A stretch of DNA of 64,000 nt from Dietzia natronolimnaea (GTDB lineage Bacteria > Actinomycetota > Actinomycetes > Mycobacteriales > Mycobacteriaceae): contig NZ_NTGA01000012.1 of assembly GCF_002289575.1 (NCBI RefSeq), positions 62,001-126,000 of the forward strand, in the 5' to 3' direction. Below, one piece after another: positions 41,925-49,829 of this stretch (position 1 is the stretch's first letter; each line of letters begins with the position of its first letter). A model generated the notes under the pieces. It searched no databases. It saw only the letters and a list, made by a program, of their open reading frames with translations, and was not told the origin of the DNA. The position numbers and the translations under genes were made by a program.

Positions 41925-42283
41925 GGGGCGACCACCTCGTCGTCGTCGCCCTTCTCCCCTCCCCCGGGATCCGTCGCCAGGCCGTGTTGCAGGCGGTGCT
42001 CCACCCGGTCCACCTTCCCGCGCAGCTCACCTGAGCGGCCGGGTCTCAGATCTGCCTTGAGGACCAGGCTCACCCGCGGGGACACCGCCAGCACCGCGTC
42101 GGTAGCGGCGCGGATGACGGGCATGACCTCGTCCCAGTCGCCCTCGATGGTGGTGAACATCGACGTGGTCTCGTGGGGCAGTCCGGACGCGCGGACCACC
42201 CGGACCGCCTCGGCGACGGCCTCACTCATGGACGCCGAGTCGTCCGCAGTCGTGGTGGGTGCGACGGAGAACGCGAAGAGCAT
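41921..42283 (-). CDS. MTH1187/YqgV-family thiamine-binding protein
   Basis: The 120-aa protein follows the MTH1187/DUF77 family of small ferredoxin-like thiamine-binding proteins: an N-terminal strand LFAFSVAPTT, SEAVAEAVRVVRASGLPHET, TSMFTTIEGDWDEVMPVIRA and VLAVSPRVSLVLKADLRPGR. Family members are about 100 aa; here an acidic tail is added. Leaderless transcription is likely, since TACCGT lies 6 nt before the ATG. It is coupled to the L12-motif membrane protein by a 4-bp overlap. A role in thiamine handling is inferred from the family only. Confidence 0.85.
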   Translation of the reverse strand: MLFAFSVAPTTTADDSASMSEAVAEAVRVVRASGLPHETTSMFTTIEGDWDEVMPVIRAATDAVLAVSPRVSLVLKADLRPGRSGELRGKVDRVEHRLQHGLATDPGGGEKGDDDEVVAP

Positions 42284-42307
42284 GGCCCCACGGTAATACC
42301 CGGCCCG

Positions 42308-43423
42308 TCAGGCGCGGGACACCTGCTGCGGCACCCCGGGTTCGTATCCGGCCCCGGCCAGCAGCTCCCGGACGCGAGGGATGACTTTGCGCCCGTAGAG
42401 GTCGATCGAGGTCATGAGGTGCTCGTGCGGGGTCGGTCCGCTGGCGTACTTGAGGTCGAAGCGGTCCAGCCCCAGCGTGCGCACGGTCGCGGCGATCTTC
42501 TGCGCGACGGTCTCGGGCGAGCCGACGTACATCGCCCCGGACCGCACCTCGCGGTGGAAGTCGGCCTCGCTCGCGTCCCCCCATCCGCGCTCGCGCCCGA
42601 TCTGGTTGCGGTTGACCAGCCAGTGCGGCAGCGCCAGGGCGGCGGCCTTCTCGTCGGTCTCCGCGACGAAACCGGGCGAGTGCACGGCGATCGGCAACCG
42701 CGGCGCGTCGGTGCCCGCCAGCTGCGCATTCGCCTGGCGGTACAGGTCGGCGAAAGGCGCGAACCGGCCGGCGGGCCCGCCGATGATCGCCAGCATCAGG
42801 GGCATGCGGTAGCGGGCCGCACGCACCACGGATTCGGGACTGCCGCCCACCGCGATCCATGCGGAGAGCCCGTGCTCGGTCTCCGGGTAGACGCGCTGGT
42901 CGACCAGGGGCCGCCGCAGCTCGCCGGACCACGTCACCGGCGTCTCGGGCAGCAGCGCGGAGAACAGGTCCAGCTTCTCGGAGAACAGCTGCTCGTACTG
43001 CTGGAGGTCGAGCCCGAACAGCGGGAACGACTCGGTGAACGACCCGCGCCCCAGCACCACCTCGGCGCGCCCGTTGGACAGGGCGTCGATGGTGGAGAAG
43101 CGCTGGAACACCCGGACCGGGTCGTCGCTGGACAGGACGGTGACCGCCGAGCCGAGGGTGATGCGCTGCGTGCGGGTGGCGATGCCGGCGAGCACGACGT
43201 CCGGGGCGGAGACGGCGAAGTCCGGGCGGTGGTGCTCGCCCACCCCGAAGGCGTCGACCCCCACCTCGTCGGCGAGGACGGCCTGTTCGACCACATCCCG
43301 GATGACCTGGGCGTGGTGGACGCGGGCGCCGCTGGAGTCGACCGTCGTGTCACCGAAGGTGTCGAGGCCCAGCGCGACGGACTGTGACGACGACGCGGGG
43401 GTGGAGGCGCTGTGCTGAGTCAT
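42308..43423 (-). CDS. LLM-class flavin-dependent oxidoreductase
   Basis: The 371-aa protein is a luciferase-like monooxygenase family member: ALGLDTFGDT at the N-terminus, VGVDAFGVGEHHRPDFAVSA (about 54-73), RTQRITLGSAVTVLSSDDPV (about 84-103) and GRAEVVLGRGSFTESFPLFG. The region QKIAATVRTLGLDRFDLKY near 315-333 is typical of the FMN/luciferase-alkanal group. It would oxidise an organic substrate with reduced flavin and O2. A 14-bp palindrome lies inside its promoter, and TAATAT 6 nt before the ATG suggests a leaderless mRNA, so it is probably controlled by a MarR- or TetR-like repressor. Confidence 0.9.
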   Translation of the reverse strand: MTQHSASTPASSSQSVALGLDTFGDTTVDSSGARVHHAQVIRDVVEQAVLADEVGVDAFGVGEHHRPDFAVSAPDVVLAGIATRTQRITLGSAVTVLSSDDPVRVFQRFSTIDALSNGRAEVVLGRGSFTESFPLFGLDLQQYEQLFSEKLDLFSALLPETPVTWSGELRRPLVDQRVYPETEHGLSAWIAVGGSPESVVRAARYRMPLMLAIIGGPAGRFAPFADLYRQANAQLAGTDAPRLPIAVHSPGFVAETDEKAAALALPHWLVNRNQIGRERGWGDASEADFHREVRSGAMYVGSPETVAQKIAATVRTLGLDRFDLKYASGPTPHEHLMTSIDLYGRKVIPRVRELLAGAGYEPGVPQQVSRA

Positions 43424-43429
43424 GCCGCC

Positions 43430-43449
43430 ATATTAGTTGACTTGTCAAC
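43430..43449 (-). promoter_or_regulatory. Promoter -10 and palindromic operator of the LLM oxidoreductase
   Basis: On the minus strand TAATAT (43435-43430) lies 6 nt before the start codon. Directly upstream is the perfect palindrome GTTGAC-TT-GTCAAC (43436-43449), placed in the spacer between -10 and -35, where a bound repressor would block RNA polymerase. Confidence 0.6.
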
Positions 43450-43503
43450 CATAGCGTTCGCGGAGGCCCCTCACGCCCCGCCGGGCCGGTCTAGAGTTCC
43501 TCC

Positions 43504-43929
43504 ATGACGTTCTCGGAGGCCGTGGAACTGGTGGGCAAGACGATCGATGCGGCGGGCGTGGCCGCCATCGTGGTGGGCGCGTTGGTGGCAGCCCTGTTCG
43601 CCCTGGACCCGCGCCGCCGGTCCGGCCCGGAGGGCGACGCCTACACCGCGTTCCGTCGCCGACTCGGACGCGCGATCCTCCTGGGCCTGGAGTTGCTCGT
43701 GGCCGCGGACATCATCCGGACCGTCGCGATCTCACCGAGCTACGACTCGGTGGGGTTGCTCGCACTCGTCGTGCTCATCAGGACCTTCCTCAGCTGGTCG
43801 CTCGAGCTCGAGATCTCGGGCCGGTGGCCGTGGCAGAAGGGAACCGGATCGCGCGGCGGGCGCGCCCGGCATGATGGAGACGACCGGGCGCGAGCCGACG
43901 TGCACGAGAGCGAGAGGACCACACCATGA
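43504..43929 (+). CDS. DUF1622-family membrane protein
   Basis: The 141-aa protein matches DUF1622: a first helix IDAAGVAAIVVGALVAALFA, the conserved AYTAFRRRLGRAILLGLELL, VAADIIRTVAISPSYDSVGL and LALVVLIRTFLSWSLELEI, with about three spans. The C-terminal tail from about 112 is hydrophilic and charged. The start is supported by TAGAGT 6 nt before the ATG (leaderless type). It overlaps the cupin gene by 4 bp (ATGA). The family's function is unknown. Confidence 0.88.
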   Translation: MTFSEAVELVGKTIDAAGVAAIVVGALVAALFALDPRRRSGPEGDAYTAFRRRLGRAILLGLELLVAADIIRTVAISPSYDSVGLLALVVLIRTFLSWSLELEISGRWPWQKGTGSRGGRARHDGDDRARADVHESERTTP

Positions 43930-44336
43930 CCGCCAGTGATCACGGACCCCACCCCTACGTCGTCAACATCGAGGACGAGATCCTGTCCAACACCAACTAC
44001 CGCACCACTCTGTGGACCGGGAAGCATATGCAGATGACGGTCATGGCGATCGCTCCCGGCGACGACATCGGCCTCGAGGTGCACGAGGATCACGACCAGT
44101 TCCTGCGCGTCGAGCAGGGCCGGGGTCGCGTCCAGATGGGGCCCGCCGAGGACCGGCTGGAGTTCGACGAGGAGGTCGGCGACGACTGGGTGATTCTGGT
44201 CCCCGCCGGGTCGTGGCACAACGTCACCAACATCGGTGACGAGCCGCTCAAGGTCTACTCCATCTACGCGCCGCCGGAGCACGAGCACGGCACCGTGCAC
44301 GCGACCAAGGCCGAGTCGGACGCCGACGAGCACTGA
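43926..44336 (+). CDS. Cupin-domain protein
   Basis: The 136-aa single-domain cupin has both motifs: G-x5-HEDHDQFLRVEQGRGRVQ (about 50-70, with metal-ligand-type H and E/Q positions) and VPAGSWHNVTNIGDEPLKVY (about 98-117). It is of the mannose-6-phosphate-isomerase-like small cupin group and probably binds a metal ion. The C-terminus is acidic. It is translated together with the DUF1622 gene by the ATGA overlap. A substrate cannot be given. Confidence 0.88.
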   Translation: MTASDHGPHPYVVNIEDEILSNTNYRTTLWTGKHMQMTVMAIAPGDDIGLEVHEDHDQFLRVEQGRGRVQMGPAEDRLEFDEEVGDDWVILVPAGSWHNVTNIGDEPLKVYSIYAPPEHEHGTVHATKAESDADEH

Positions 44337-44351
44337 GGAACGTCCCCGACG

Positions 44352-45224
44352 TCAGGCGCCGGTGGGGCCCACGTCCCGCCGGCGCCTCGTGGCGCGCACG
44401 TACCCGGTGAGCATCCGGTCCATCAGCGCCGGCGACAGGCGCTGCAGCCGCCACGTCGCCCGGGCCCGCGCGGGTTCGATCACGAGCGCCCGGTTCGCCA
44501 GGACACCTCGCAGGACGCTCTGGGCCAGCAGGTCCGGGTCCAGCGGCTCGCGGACACCCTGGCCCTCCAGGCAGAAGTGGCGGCCGTCGAAACCGTCGAG
44601 TTCGCCCTTGTCCAGGATCGCGGTGTCCACCGCGGCCGGGCACACCACGGTCACCCCCACGCCGTGGCCGGCGGCCTCCGCGCGCAGCGAGAGCCCGAGC
44701 CCCACCACGGCGTGCTTGGTCATGGCGTAGCTCGTGATCAGTCCCGCCGGGCACAACCCGCCCATCGACGCGGTGAGCACGAGCGACCCCGATCCCCGGC
44801 GGATCATCTCCGGGTACGCGGCGTGGACGCAGTGCACGACCCCGCGGATGTTCACGTCGATGATCGCGTCCCACTGCCCCAGGGTCAGCAGCTCGGTGTC
44901 CCCGCCCCAGGTGATGCCGGCGTTGGCGAACATGAGGTCCAGGCCACCGTGTTCGGCGACCACCTCGCCCACGAGATCGGACACCGCCGCCGCGTCGGTG
45001 ACGTCGAGCGCGGCCGCCCGCGCGGTTCCGGGGCGCCCCTCCCCCGATGTGAGCTCCTCGGCCACCCGTCGCGCGGCCACCGCGTCGATGTCCGTCACCA
45101 CCACGTGGGCGCCGGCCACCACCAGGGCCCGGGCCAGCGCGGCACCTATCCCCGAGCCGCCGCCGGTGACGATCGCGGATCGTCCGGAGAACCCCGGGGC
45201 GGTGCGGCCGCGGCCCGTCCTCAC
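44352..45224 (-). CDS. Short-chain dehydrogenase/reductase
   Basis: The 290-aa classical SDR has TGGGSGIGAALARAL (about 18-32) for cofactor binding, VVTDIDA with an Asp selecting NAD, MFANAGITWGG (NAG motif), the active-site serine in LVLTASMGGLCPAG and YAMTKHAVVG with the catalytic YxxxK (about 164-168). The extended C-terminus (ALVIEPARARATWRLQRLSP) is typical of the group associated with Baeyer-Villiger monooxygenase clusters. GTG overlaps the upstream SDR stop. It likely oxidises an alcohol to a ketone for the monooxygenase encoded on the opposite side of the divergent promoter. Confidence 0.9.
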   Translation of the reverse strand: MRTGRGRTAPGFSGRSAIVTGGGSGIGAALARALVVAGAHVVVTDIDAVAARRVAEELTSGEGRPGTARAAALDVTDAAAVSDLVGEVVAEHGGLDLMFANAGITWGGDTELLTLGQWDAIIDVNIRGVVHCVHAAYPEMIRRGSGSLVLTASMGGLCPAGLITSYAMTKHAVVGLGLSLRAEAAGHGVGVTVVCPAAVDTAILDKGELDGFDGRHFCLEGQGVREPLDPDLLAQSVLRGVLANRALVIEPARARATWRLQRLSPALMDRMLTGYVRATRRRRDVGPTGA

Positions 45225-46006
45225 GAGAACGCCGTGGTGGCCAGGCCGAGCACGTCCGGATAGCGCCGCAACTGGGCACCGCCGTCGACGGCCAGGTCCT
45301 CCCCCGTCATCCAGGGCGAGTCGGCGAGGTAGAGCACGGCCCGGGCGACGTCCTCCGCGGTGCCGCGGTGCGGGACCGCCGAGTTCTCGGCGTACTCCTC
45401 GGCGAGACCGGGGATCTGCAGGACCGGTTCGGTGAGCGGGGTGACCAGAAATCCGGGCGAGACCGTGTTCACGCGGATCCCCCGCTCCCCGAGCTCGAGC
45501 GCGGCCACCTGCGCTAGCATCACCAGGCCCGCCTTGGCGGCGCAGTATGCGGCCATCCCCCGGCCCGGCTGCCGGGCGTTGAGCGAGGCGATGGCGACGA
45601 TCGACCCGCCCTCCTCCACCACGCGCCCGGCGTGTTTGAACGCCAGGAACGCGCCGGTCAGGCACACGTCCACCACTCTCCGGAACTCCGCGGTGTCGTG
45701 GTCGGTGACCGACCCCAGCGTGCTCACCCCGGCCGTGGTGACGACCAGCTCGGGCGCGGTCCCGGCGAACAGCGCCTCGACCGACGACTCGTCCACCACG
45801 TCGACGACCCTGTACTCATGACCCCCGCCCGAAGCGTCGGTCAGGCCCGCCAACTCGGCCGCGCGGGCCTCGGCGAGTTCACCGTTGAGGTCGGCGACCG
45901 TCACCCGCCACCCGTCCGAGGCGAGTCGCCGGGCCGTGGCCCATCCGATCCCGGAGGCGCCACCGATCACCACCGCGTGTCGCCCACCTGCCGCATCTTC
46001 TGCCAT
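45221..46006 (-). CDS. Short-chain dehydrogenase/reductase
   Basis: The 261-aa SDR carries IGGASGIGWATARRLASDGW (about 14-33), VADLNGE (Asp for NAD), VVTTAGVSTLGS (a TAG version of the NAG motif), IVAIASLNARQPG (active-site serine) and YCAAKAGLVML (about 153-163). Its C-terminus ends with the usual WMTGEDLAVDGGAQLRRYP. ACGGAGAC lies upstream of the ATG. It heads the leftward SDR pair and is divergent from the flavin monooxygenase gene; both sides probably respond to the same regulator. Confidence 0.9.
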   Translation of the reverse strand: MAEDAAGGRHAVVIGGASGIGWATARRLASDGWRVTVADLNGELAEARAAELAGLTDASGGGHEYRVVDVVDESSVEALFAGTAPELVVTTAGVSTLGSVTDHDTAEFRRVVDVCLTGAFLAFKHAGRVVEEGGSIVAIASLNARQPGRGMAAYCAAKAGLVMLAQVAALELGERGIRVNTVSPGFLVTPLTEPVLQIPGLAEEYAENSAVPHRGTAEDVARAVLYLADSPWMTGEDLAVDGGAQLRRYPDVLGLATTAFS

Positions 46007-46067
46007 GTCCGTCTCCGTCTGGGGTCGAGCCCGGGTCGGCGTGCCCCGTCAGAGCGCCATGGACGCT

Positions 46068-46096
46068 GTTGACGCCCGTCAACCCGTGGCCATAAT
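46068..46096 (+). promoter_or_regulatory. Promoter with overlapping palindromic operator upstream of the monooxygenase
   Basis: TTGACG (46069-46074) and CATAAT (46091-46096), spaced by 16 bp, make a near-consensus housekeeping promoter. The palindrome GTTGACG-CC-CGTCAAC (46068-46083) covers the -35 box. The operon contains a TetR gene, the natural candidate repressor. The site could also control the divergent SDR pair 62 bp away. Confidence 0.6.
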
Positions 46097-46163
46097 CTAG
46101 GACGGCACTGTGATCCGCGCCATAGTTTTCCGGCGCGGCGTCTCCCGGCAGGAAGAGGTTTCC

Positions 46164-47519
46164 ATGGCACCCGCCCCCACCGTCGCCGTGATCGGCGCGG
46201 GCATCAGCGGTCTCACCACCCTCAAGATGCTCGACGACTACGGCATCGAGGCGGTGGGATTCGAGGCCTCCGACCGCATCGGCGGGAACTGGGCGTTCGA
46301 CAATCCCAACGGGAGTTCGAGCGCGTACCGGTCACTCCACATCGACACCTCCAAACACCAGCTGAGCTTCCGCGACTTCCCCATGCCCGAGGAGTTCCCG
46401 GACTTCCCGCACCACTCGCAGATCAAGCAGTACCTCGACGACTACGCGGAGGCCTTCGACCTGCTGCGTCTCATCGAGTTCGAGAACCGGGTCCTGCACG
46501 CCGAGCGGCTCGACGGCGGCGGATGGGAGCTGACCACCGAACGCACCGGCACCCGCCGCTTCGACGCACTCGTGGTGGGCAACGGGCACCACTGGGACCC
46601 GCGGTTCGGCGACTTCCCGGGCGAGTTCACCGGCGAGATGATCCATTCCCACGCCTACGTCGACCCGTGGGATCCGCTCGACCTGCAGGACAAGCGCATT
46701 CTCGTGGTGGGGTTGGGCAACAGCGCCGCCGACATCGCCGTGGAGCTGTCCTCCAAGGTGATGCGGAACGAGGTGGTGATCTCCACCCGGTCCGGCGCGT
46801 GGATCGTGCCGAAGTACATCGCCGGCAAGCCGGCCGACAAGTACTTCGCCACCTTCCCCTTTCTGCCCTACTCGTGGCAGCGCAAGGCAATTCAGGCCAT
46901 GCAGCCGATGTCCGCGGGTCGGCCGGAGTCCTACGGGTTGCCCACGCCCAACCACAAGTTCTTCGAGGCCCACCCCACCCAGTCGGTCGAGTTGCCGCTG
47001 AGGCTCGGCTCGGGGGACATCACGGCCAAGGGGAACATCGCCCGGTTCGACGGGCGGACCGTGCACTTCGAGGACGGCACCGCGCAGGAGTTCGACGTCG
47101 TCATCCAGGCCACCGGCTACAACACCTCGTTCCCGTTCTTCGACCCGGACTTCCTCAGCGCCGACGCCCACAACCACGTGCCGCTCTACAAGCGGATGTT
47201 CTCCCCGGGCATCGACGACCTGGTGATGGTCGGCTTCGCGCAGTCCACGCCCACGTTGTTCCCGTTCGTCGAGGCCCAGGCCAGGCTGGCCGCCGCGTGG
47301 GCGGCCGGCCTGTACCGGACGCCAGGGCGGGCGGAGATGGAGCAGGTCATCGTGGCGGACGAGAAGAAGTACATCGGGCACATGCTCGACACCCCGCGGC
47401 ACCAGCAGCAGGTGGACTACTTCCTGTACGAGCACGACCTGCGGACGCGCGAGATCCCGGCGGGACGGGAGCGGGCGGCACGCCTCGGCGGGATGATCCG
47501 GACGGCGGCGCACGCGTGA
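46164..47519 (+). CDS. Flavin-containing monooxygenase, FMO/Baeyer-Villiger type
   Basis: The 451-aa flavoprotein has the FAD loop GAGISG at 11-16, FEASDRIGGNWAFDNP, the FMO fingerprint FTGEMIHSHAY (FxGxxxHxxxY), the NADPH loop VVGLGNSAADIA (about 178-189) and VIQATGYN near 315. It inserts one oxygen atom into a substrate (heteroatom or ketone) using NADPH and O2. AGGAAGAGG stands upstream of the ATG. It is the first gene of an operon with a TetR regulator and an alpha/beta hydrolase, an arrangement similar to EthA/EthR and to ketone-degrading clusters in which the hydrolase cleaves the ester formed. Confidence 0.92.
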   Translation: MAPAPTVAVIGAGISGLTTLKMLDDYGIEAVGFEASDRIGGNWAFDNPNGSSSAYRSLHIDTSKHQLSFRDFPMPEEFPDFPHHSQIKQYLDDYAEAFDLLRLIEFENRVLHAERLDGGGWELTTERTGTRRFDALVVGNGHHWDPRFGDFPGEFTGEMIHSHAYVDPWDPLDLQDKRILVVGLGNSAADIAVELSSKVMRNEVVISTRSGAWIVPKYIAGKPADKYFATFPFLPYSWQRKAIQAMQPMSAGRPESYGLPTPNHKFFEAHPTQSVELPLRLGSGDITAKGNIARFDGRTVHFEDGTAQEFDVVIQATGYNTSFPFFDPDFLSADAHNHVPLYKRMFSPGIDDLVMVGFAQSTPTLFPFVEAQARLAAAWAAGLYRTPGRAEMEQVIVADEKKYIGHMLDTPRHQQQVDYFLYEHDLRTREIPAGRERAARLGGMIRTAAHA

Positions 47520-48169
47520 GCGGTAACGGTACCTCCGGCGAGGGCGCCGTCAGCTCGCCGCGGGGCGACCGACGCCGGGAAGCCCTGTTGGCGGAGCTGG
47601 ACCGGCAGCTGCGCACCACCACACTCGACGCCATCTCGGTGGCCGACCTCACCGACGCGGCCGGCATCACCCGGTCGGCGTTCTACTTCTACTTCGACTC
47701 CAAGGCCGCGGCGGTGACCGTGCTGCTCTCCTCCATCCAGGAGGCCGCCGCCACGTCGAACGGAGTGCTCGTGAACTCCGACGGCCGCTTCCGGTCCCGC
47801 GTGACCTCGACGCTGAGCGGCCTCGCTGACCGCATGCTCGACAACGCTCACGTCTACCGGGCCCTGCTCACCGCGCGCACCACGCACGAGCCCATGCGCC
47901 GCCTGTGGAACGAGGGACGGGCGGAACTCGCGGCCCCCATCGCCGAGTACATCCGCTCCGAGCGGGCGGCCGGTCGCGCCCCCGACGGGGCCGACCCGAT
48001 GGCGCTCGCCACGTCGCTGATCCAGGTCAACGAGTCGGTCCTCGAACATCTCGTCTACGACCCCGGGGCGGATCGCGAGCCGATGATCGCCACCGCCTCC
48101 GACCTGTGGGTCCGGGCCATCTACGGCCGCCCGGACCCCGCGGTCGACAACCCAGGAGACCCCTCGTGA
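47516..48169 (+). CDS. TetR-family regulator, EthR-like
   Basis: The 217-aa protein has a TetR DNA-binding domain (about 15-65): RREALLAELDRQLRTTTLDA, then ISVADLTDAAGITRSAFYFY with FDSKAAAVTVLL. The YFYF ending of the recognition helix region and the longer ligand domain are like EthR. The GTG overlaps the monooxygenase stop (GTGA). It most likely represses its own operon through the palindrome at 46068-46083, with relief by a monooxygenase substrate. This is inferred from context. Confidence 0.87.
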   Translation: MSGNGTSGEGAVSSPRGDRRREALLAELDRQLRTTTLDAISVADLTDAAGITRSAFYFYFDSKAAAVTVLLSSIQEAAATSNGVLVNSDGRFRSRVTSTLSGLADRMLDNAHVYRALLTARTTHEPMRRLWNEGRAELAAPIAEYIRSERAAGRAPDGADPMALATSLIQVNESVLEHLVYDPGADREPMIATASDLWVRAIYGRPDPAVDNPGDPS

Positions 48170-49089
48170 CCAGCCAGATCACCCCTCTCGACCTCGAGTT
48201 CCGCTCCGGCGGGGACACCTGCCGCGGCTGGTTCCTGCCCGCGGCACGGACGGGTCCCGCCCCGTGCGTCGTTCTCGCGCACGGACTGGGCGGCACGGCC
48301 GACTCGGGCCTGCTGCCGTTCGCCGAGGCCTTCGCCGCCGCGGGCTTCGCAGCGTTCGCCATGGACTACCGCGGGTTCGGCCGCTCCGGTGGCGGGCCCC
48401 GACAGGTCGTCTCGACAACCCGCCAGCAGGACGACATCCGGGCGGCGGTCGCGGCGGTGGCCGCGCGGCCGGACGTCGACGCCGACCGGGTGGTCCTGTG
48501 GGGCTGCTCCCTGGCCGGCGGACACGCGCTCGAGGTGGCCCGCGAGCCGGGCGGGGCCACGGGGATCGCCGCGGGGATCGCCGCGGTGATCGCGGTGGTC
48601 CCTCTGGTCGACGGACGCGCCGCGGCAGTGGCCGCGGCCCGTCAGCACCGGCCGGGCGCCCTGCTCCGTTCCACCGGCACGACCGTCGCCGCCAAGGCCG
48701 CGGCGGCGATGGGGCGTTCGGAGCCGCTGGTACCCCTGGTCGGACCACCGGGGTCGACCGCGGTGCTCTCCCTCGACGGGTACGACCAGGCCTACCGGTC
48801 GCTCGCGGGGCCGAGCTGGCGCAACGAGATCGGCGGCGGGGTCGGGGCGGTGCTGGGGTCCTTCCGCCCCGGCGCCAGAGCCGCGGAGCTCGCCGGGACT
48901 CCCGTGCTGTTCCAGATCGCCGATCTGGATCGGAGCGCGCCGGCGCACACCGCAGGGACCGCCGCGTTCGCCGCCCGCGCCGAGGTGCGCCACTACCCGG
49001 GCGATCACTTCGACCTCTTCCCAGGCCGGGCGTGCCACGACCTCGCGGTCGGCCACGCACTGCACTTTCTCCGCCGCTACGTGGGCTGA
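48166..49089 (+). CDS. Alpha/beta hydrolase
   Basis: The 307-aa alpha/beta-hydrolase has the oxyanion loop VLAHGLGG (37-44), MDYRGFGRSGG (66-76) and a nucleophile elbow GCSLAGG with S115, plus a catalytic histidine in YPGDHFDLFP and an acid in IADLDRSAP. The elbow is GxSxA in place of the common GxSxG. It could cleave the ester or lactone made by the monooxygenase. GTG overlaps the TetR stop by 4 bp, completing a three-gene coupled operon. Confidence 0.85.
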   Translation: MTSQITPLDLEFRSGGDTCRGWFLPAARTGPAPCVVLAHGLGGTADSGLLPFAEAFAAAGFAAFAMDYRGFGRSGGGPRQVVSTTRQQDDIRAAVAAVAARPDVDADRVVLWGCSLAGGHALEVAREPGGATGIAAGIAAVIAVVPLVDGRAAAVAAARQHRPGALLRSTGTTVAAKAAAAMGRSEPLVPLVGPPGSTAVLSLDGYDQAYRSLAGPSWRNEIGGGVGAVLGSFRPGARAAELAGTPVLFQIADLDRSAPAHTAGTAAFAARAEVRHYPGDHFDLFPGRACHDLAVGHALHFLRRYVG

Positions 49090-49120
49090 CGGGCGGCGTG
49101 AGACCCCGCCGACTTTGTTG

Positions 49121-49149
49121 TTGACGCATCACCATCGAGGCGCTACTGT
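49121..49149 (+). promoter_or_regulatory. Promoter of the YceI-family gene
   Basis: TTGACG at 49121-49126 and TACTGT at 49144-49149 are separated by 17 bp, a good housekeeping-type promoter about 55 bp before the start codon. The preceding TTGTTGTTG partly mirrors the ACAACAACC after the -10 (49156-49165), which might be an operator. Confidence 0.5.
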
Positions 49150-49207
49150 ATGTGACACAACAACCACTTACCCCGGCATCCGGCCGGGCGCCACCGAAGG
49201 AGTCACC

Positions 49208-49759
49208 ATGACCTCGACCCTCACCGATCTGACCGGGACCTGGGACATCGACCCCACCCACACCCGCCTCGGCTTCGTCACCCGCCACGCGATGGTCACC
49301 AAGGTCCGCGGGTCGTTCAACGACTACACGGGCACGGTCACCGTCCCCGCCGAGGGTATCGACGCCGCGACCGCCGAGGTCGTCATCACCGCCTCGTCGA
49401 TCGACACCCGCAACGCCGACCGCGACGGCCACCTGAAGTCCAACGACTTCTTCGACATGGAGAACCACCCGGAGATCACCTTCCGGTCGACGACGATCGC
49501 AGCCAACGGCTCCGGCGGCGTGGACGTGACCGGCGACCTCACCATCAAGGGCACCACCAAGTCCGTGACGATCCCCTTCGAGTACGAGGGCACCGCCACC
49601 GACCCGTTCGGCAACCTCCGCGCCGGCTTCGAGGGCACCGCGGTCATCAACCGCAACGACTTCGGCCTGACCTGGAACGCCGCGCTCGAGACCGGTGGCG
49701 TGCTCGTCTCGGAGAAGATCACCCTCGAGATCGAGCTCTCGGCCGTCAAGCGGGCCTGA
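49208..49759 (+). CDS. YceI-family lipid-binding-like protein
   Basis: The 183-aa protein is a YceI-like lipocalin-type beta barrel: GTWDIDPTHTRLGFVTRHAM, VTKVRGSFNDYTGTVTV, SSIDTRNADRDGHLKSNDFF, MENHPEITFRSTTI and GTTKSVTIPFEYEG. Family members bind isoprenoid or polyprenyl lipids. There is no signal peptide, so it is cytoplasmic, as in many actinobacteria. GGAG lies 6-7 nt before the ATG. It has its own promoter and a strong terminator, so it is monocistronic and probably well expressed. Confidence 0.92.
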   Translation: MTSTLTDLTGTWDIDPTHTRLGFVTRHAMVTKVRGSFNDYTGTVTVPAEGIDAATAEVVITASSIDTRNADRDGHLKSNDFFDMENHPEITFRSTTIAANGSGGVDVTGDLTIKGTTKSVTIPFEYEGTATDPFGNLRAGFEGTAVINRNDFGLTWNAALETGGVLVSEKITLEIELSAVKRA

Positions 49760-49791
49760 GCCCTACCGGACGACACCGCCCCACCGGACCG

Positions 49792-49827
49792 ACGCCGCCC
49801 CCACCTCGTACGAGGTGGGGGCGGCGT
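49792..49827. terminator. Bidirectional terminator after the YceI gene
   Basis: A perfect palindrome with 18-bp arms (ACGCCGCCCCCACCTCGT mirrored) stands between the convergent YceI and maltokinase-cap-like genes. On the plus strand TTCTC follows; the minus-strand gene ends 3 bp away. A strong two-way terminator is likely. Confidence 0.85.
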
Positions 49828-49829
49828 TC

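Noticed and set aside
43430-43449. TTGACA in the LLM promoter as a -35 box
   Set aside because: TTGACA and TAATAT are only 7 bp apart, far too close for a promoter pair, so TTGACA is better read as half of the palindrome.
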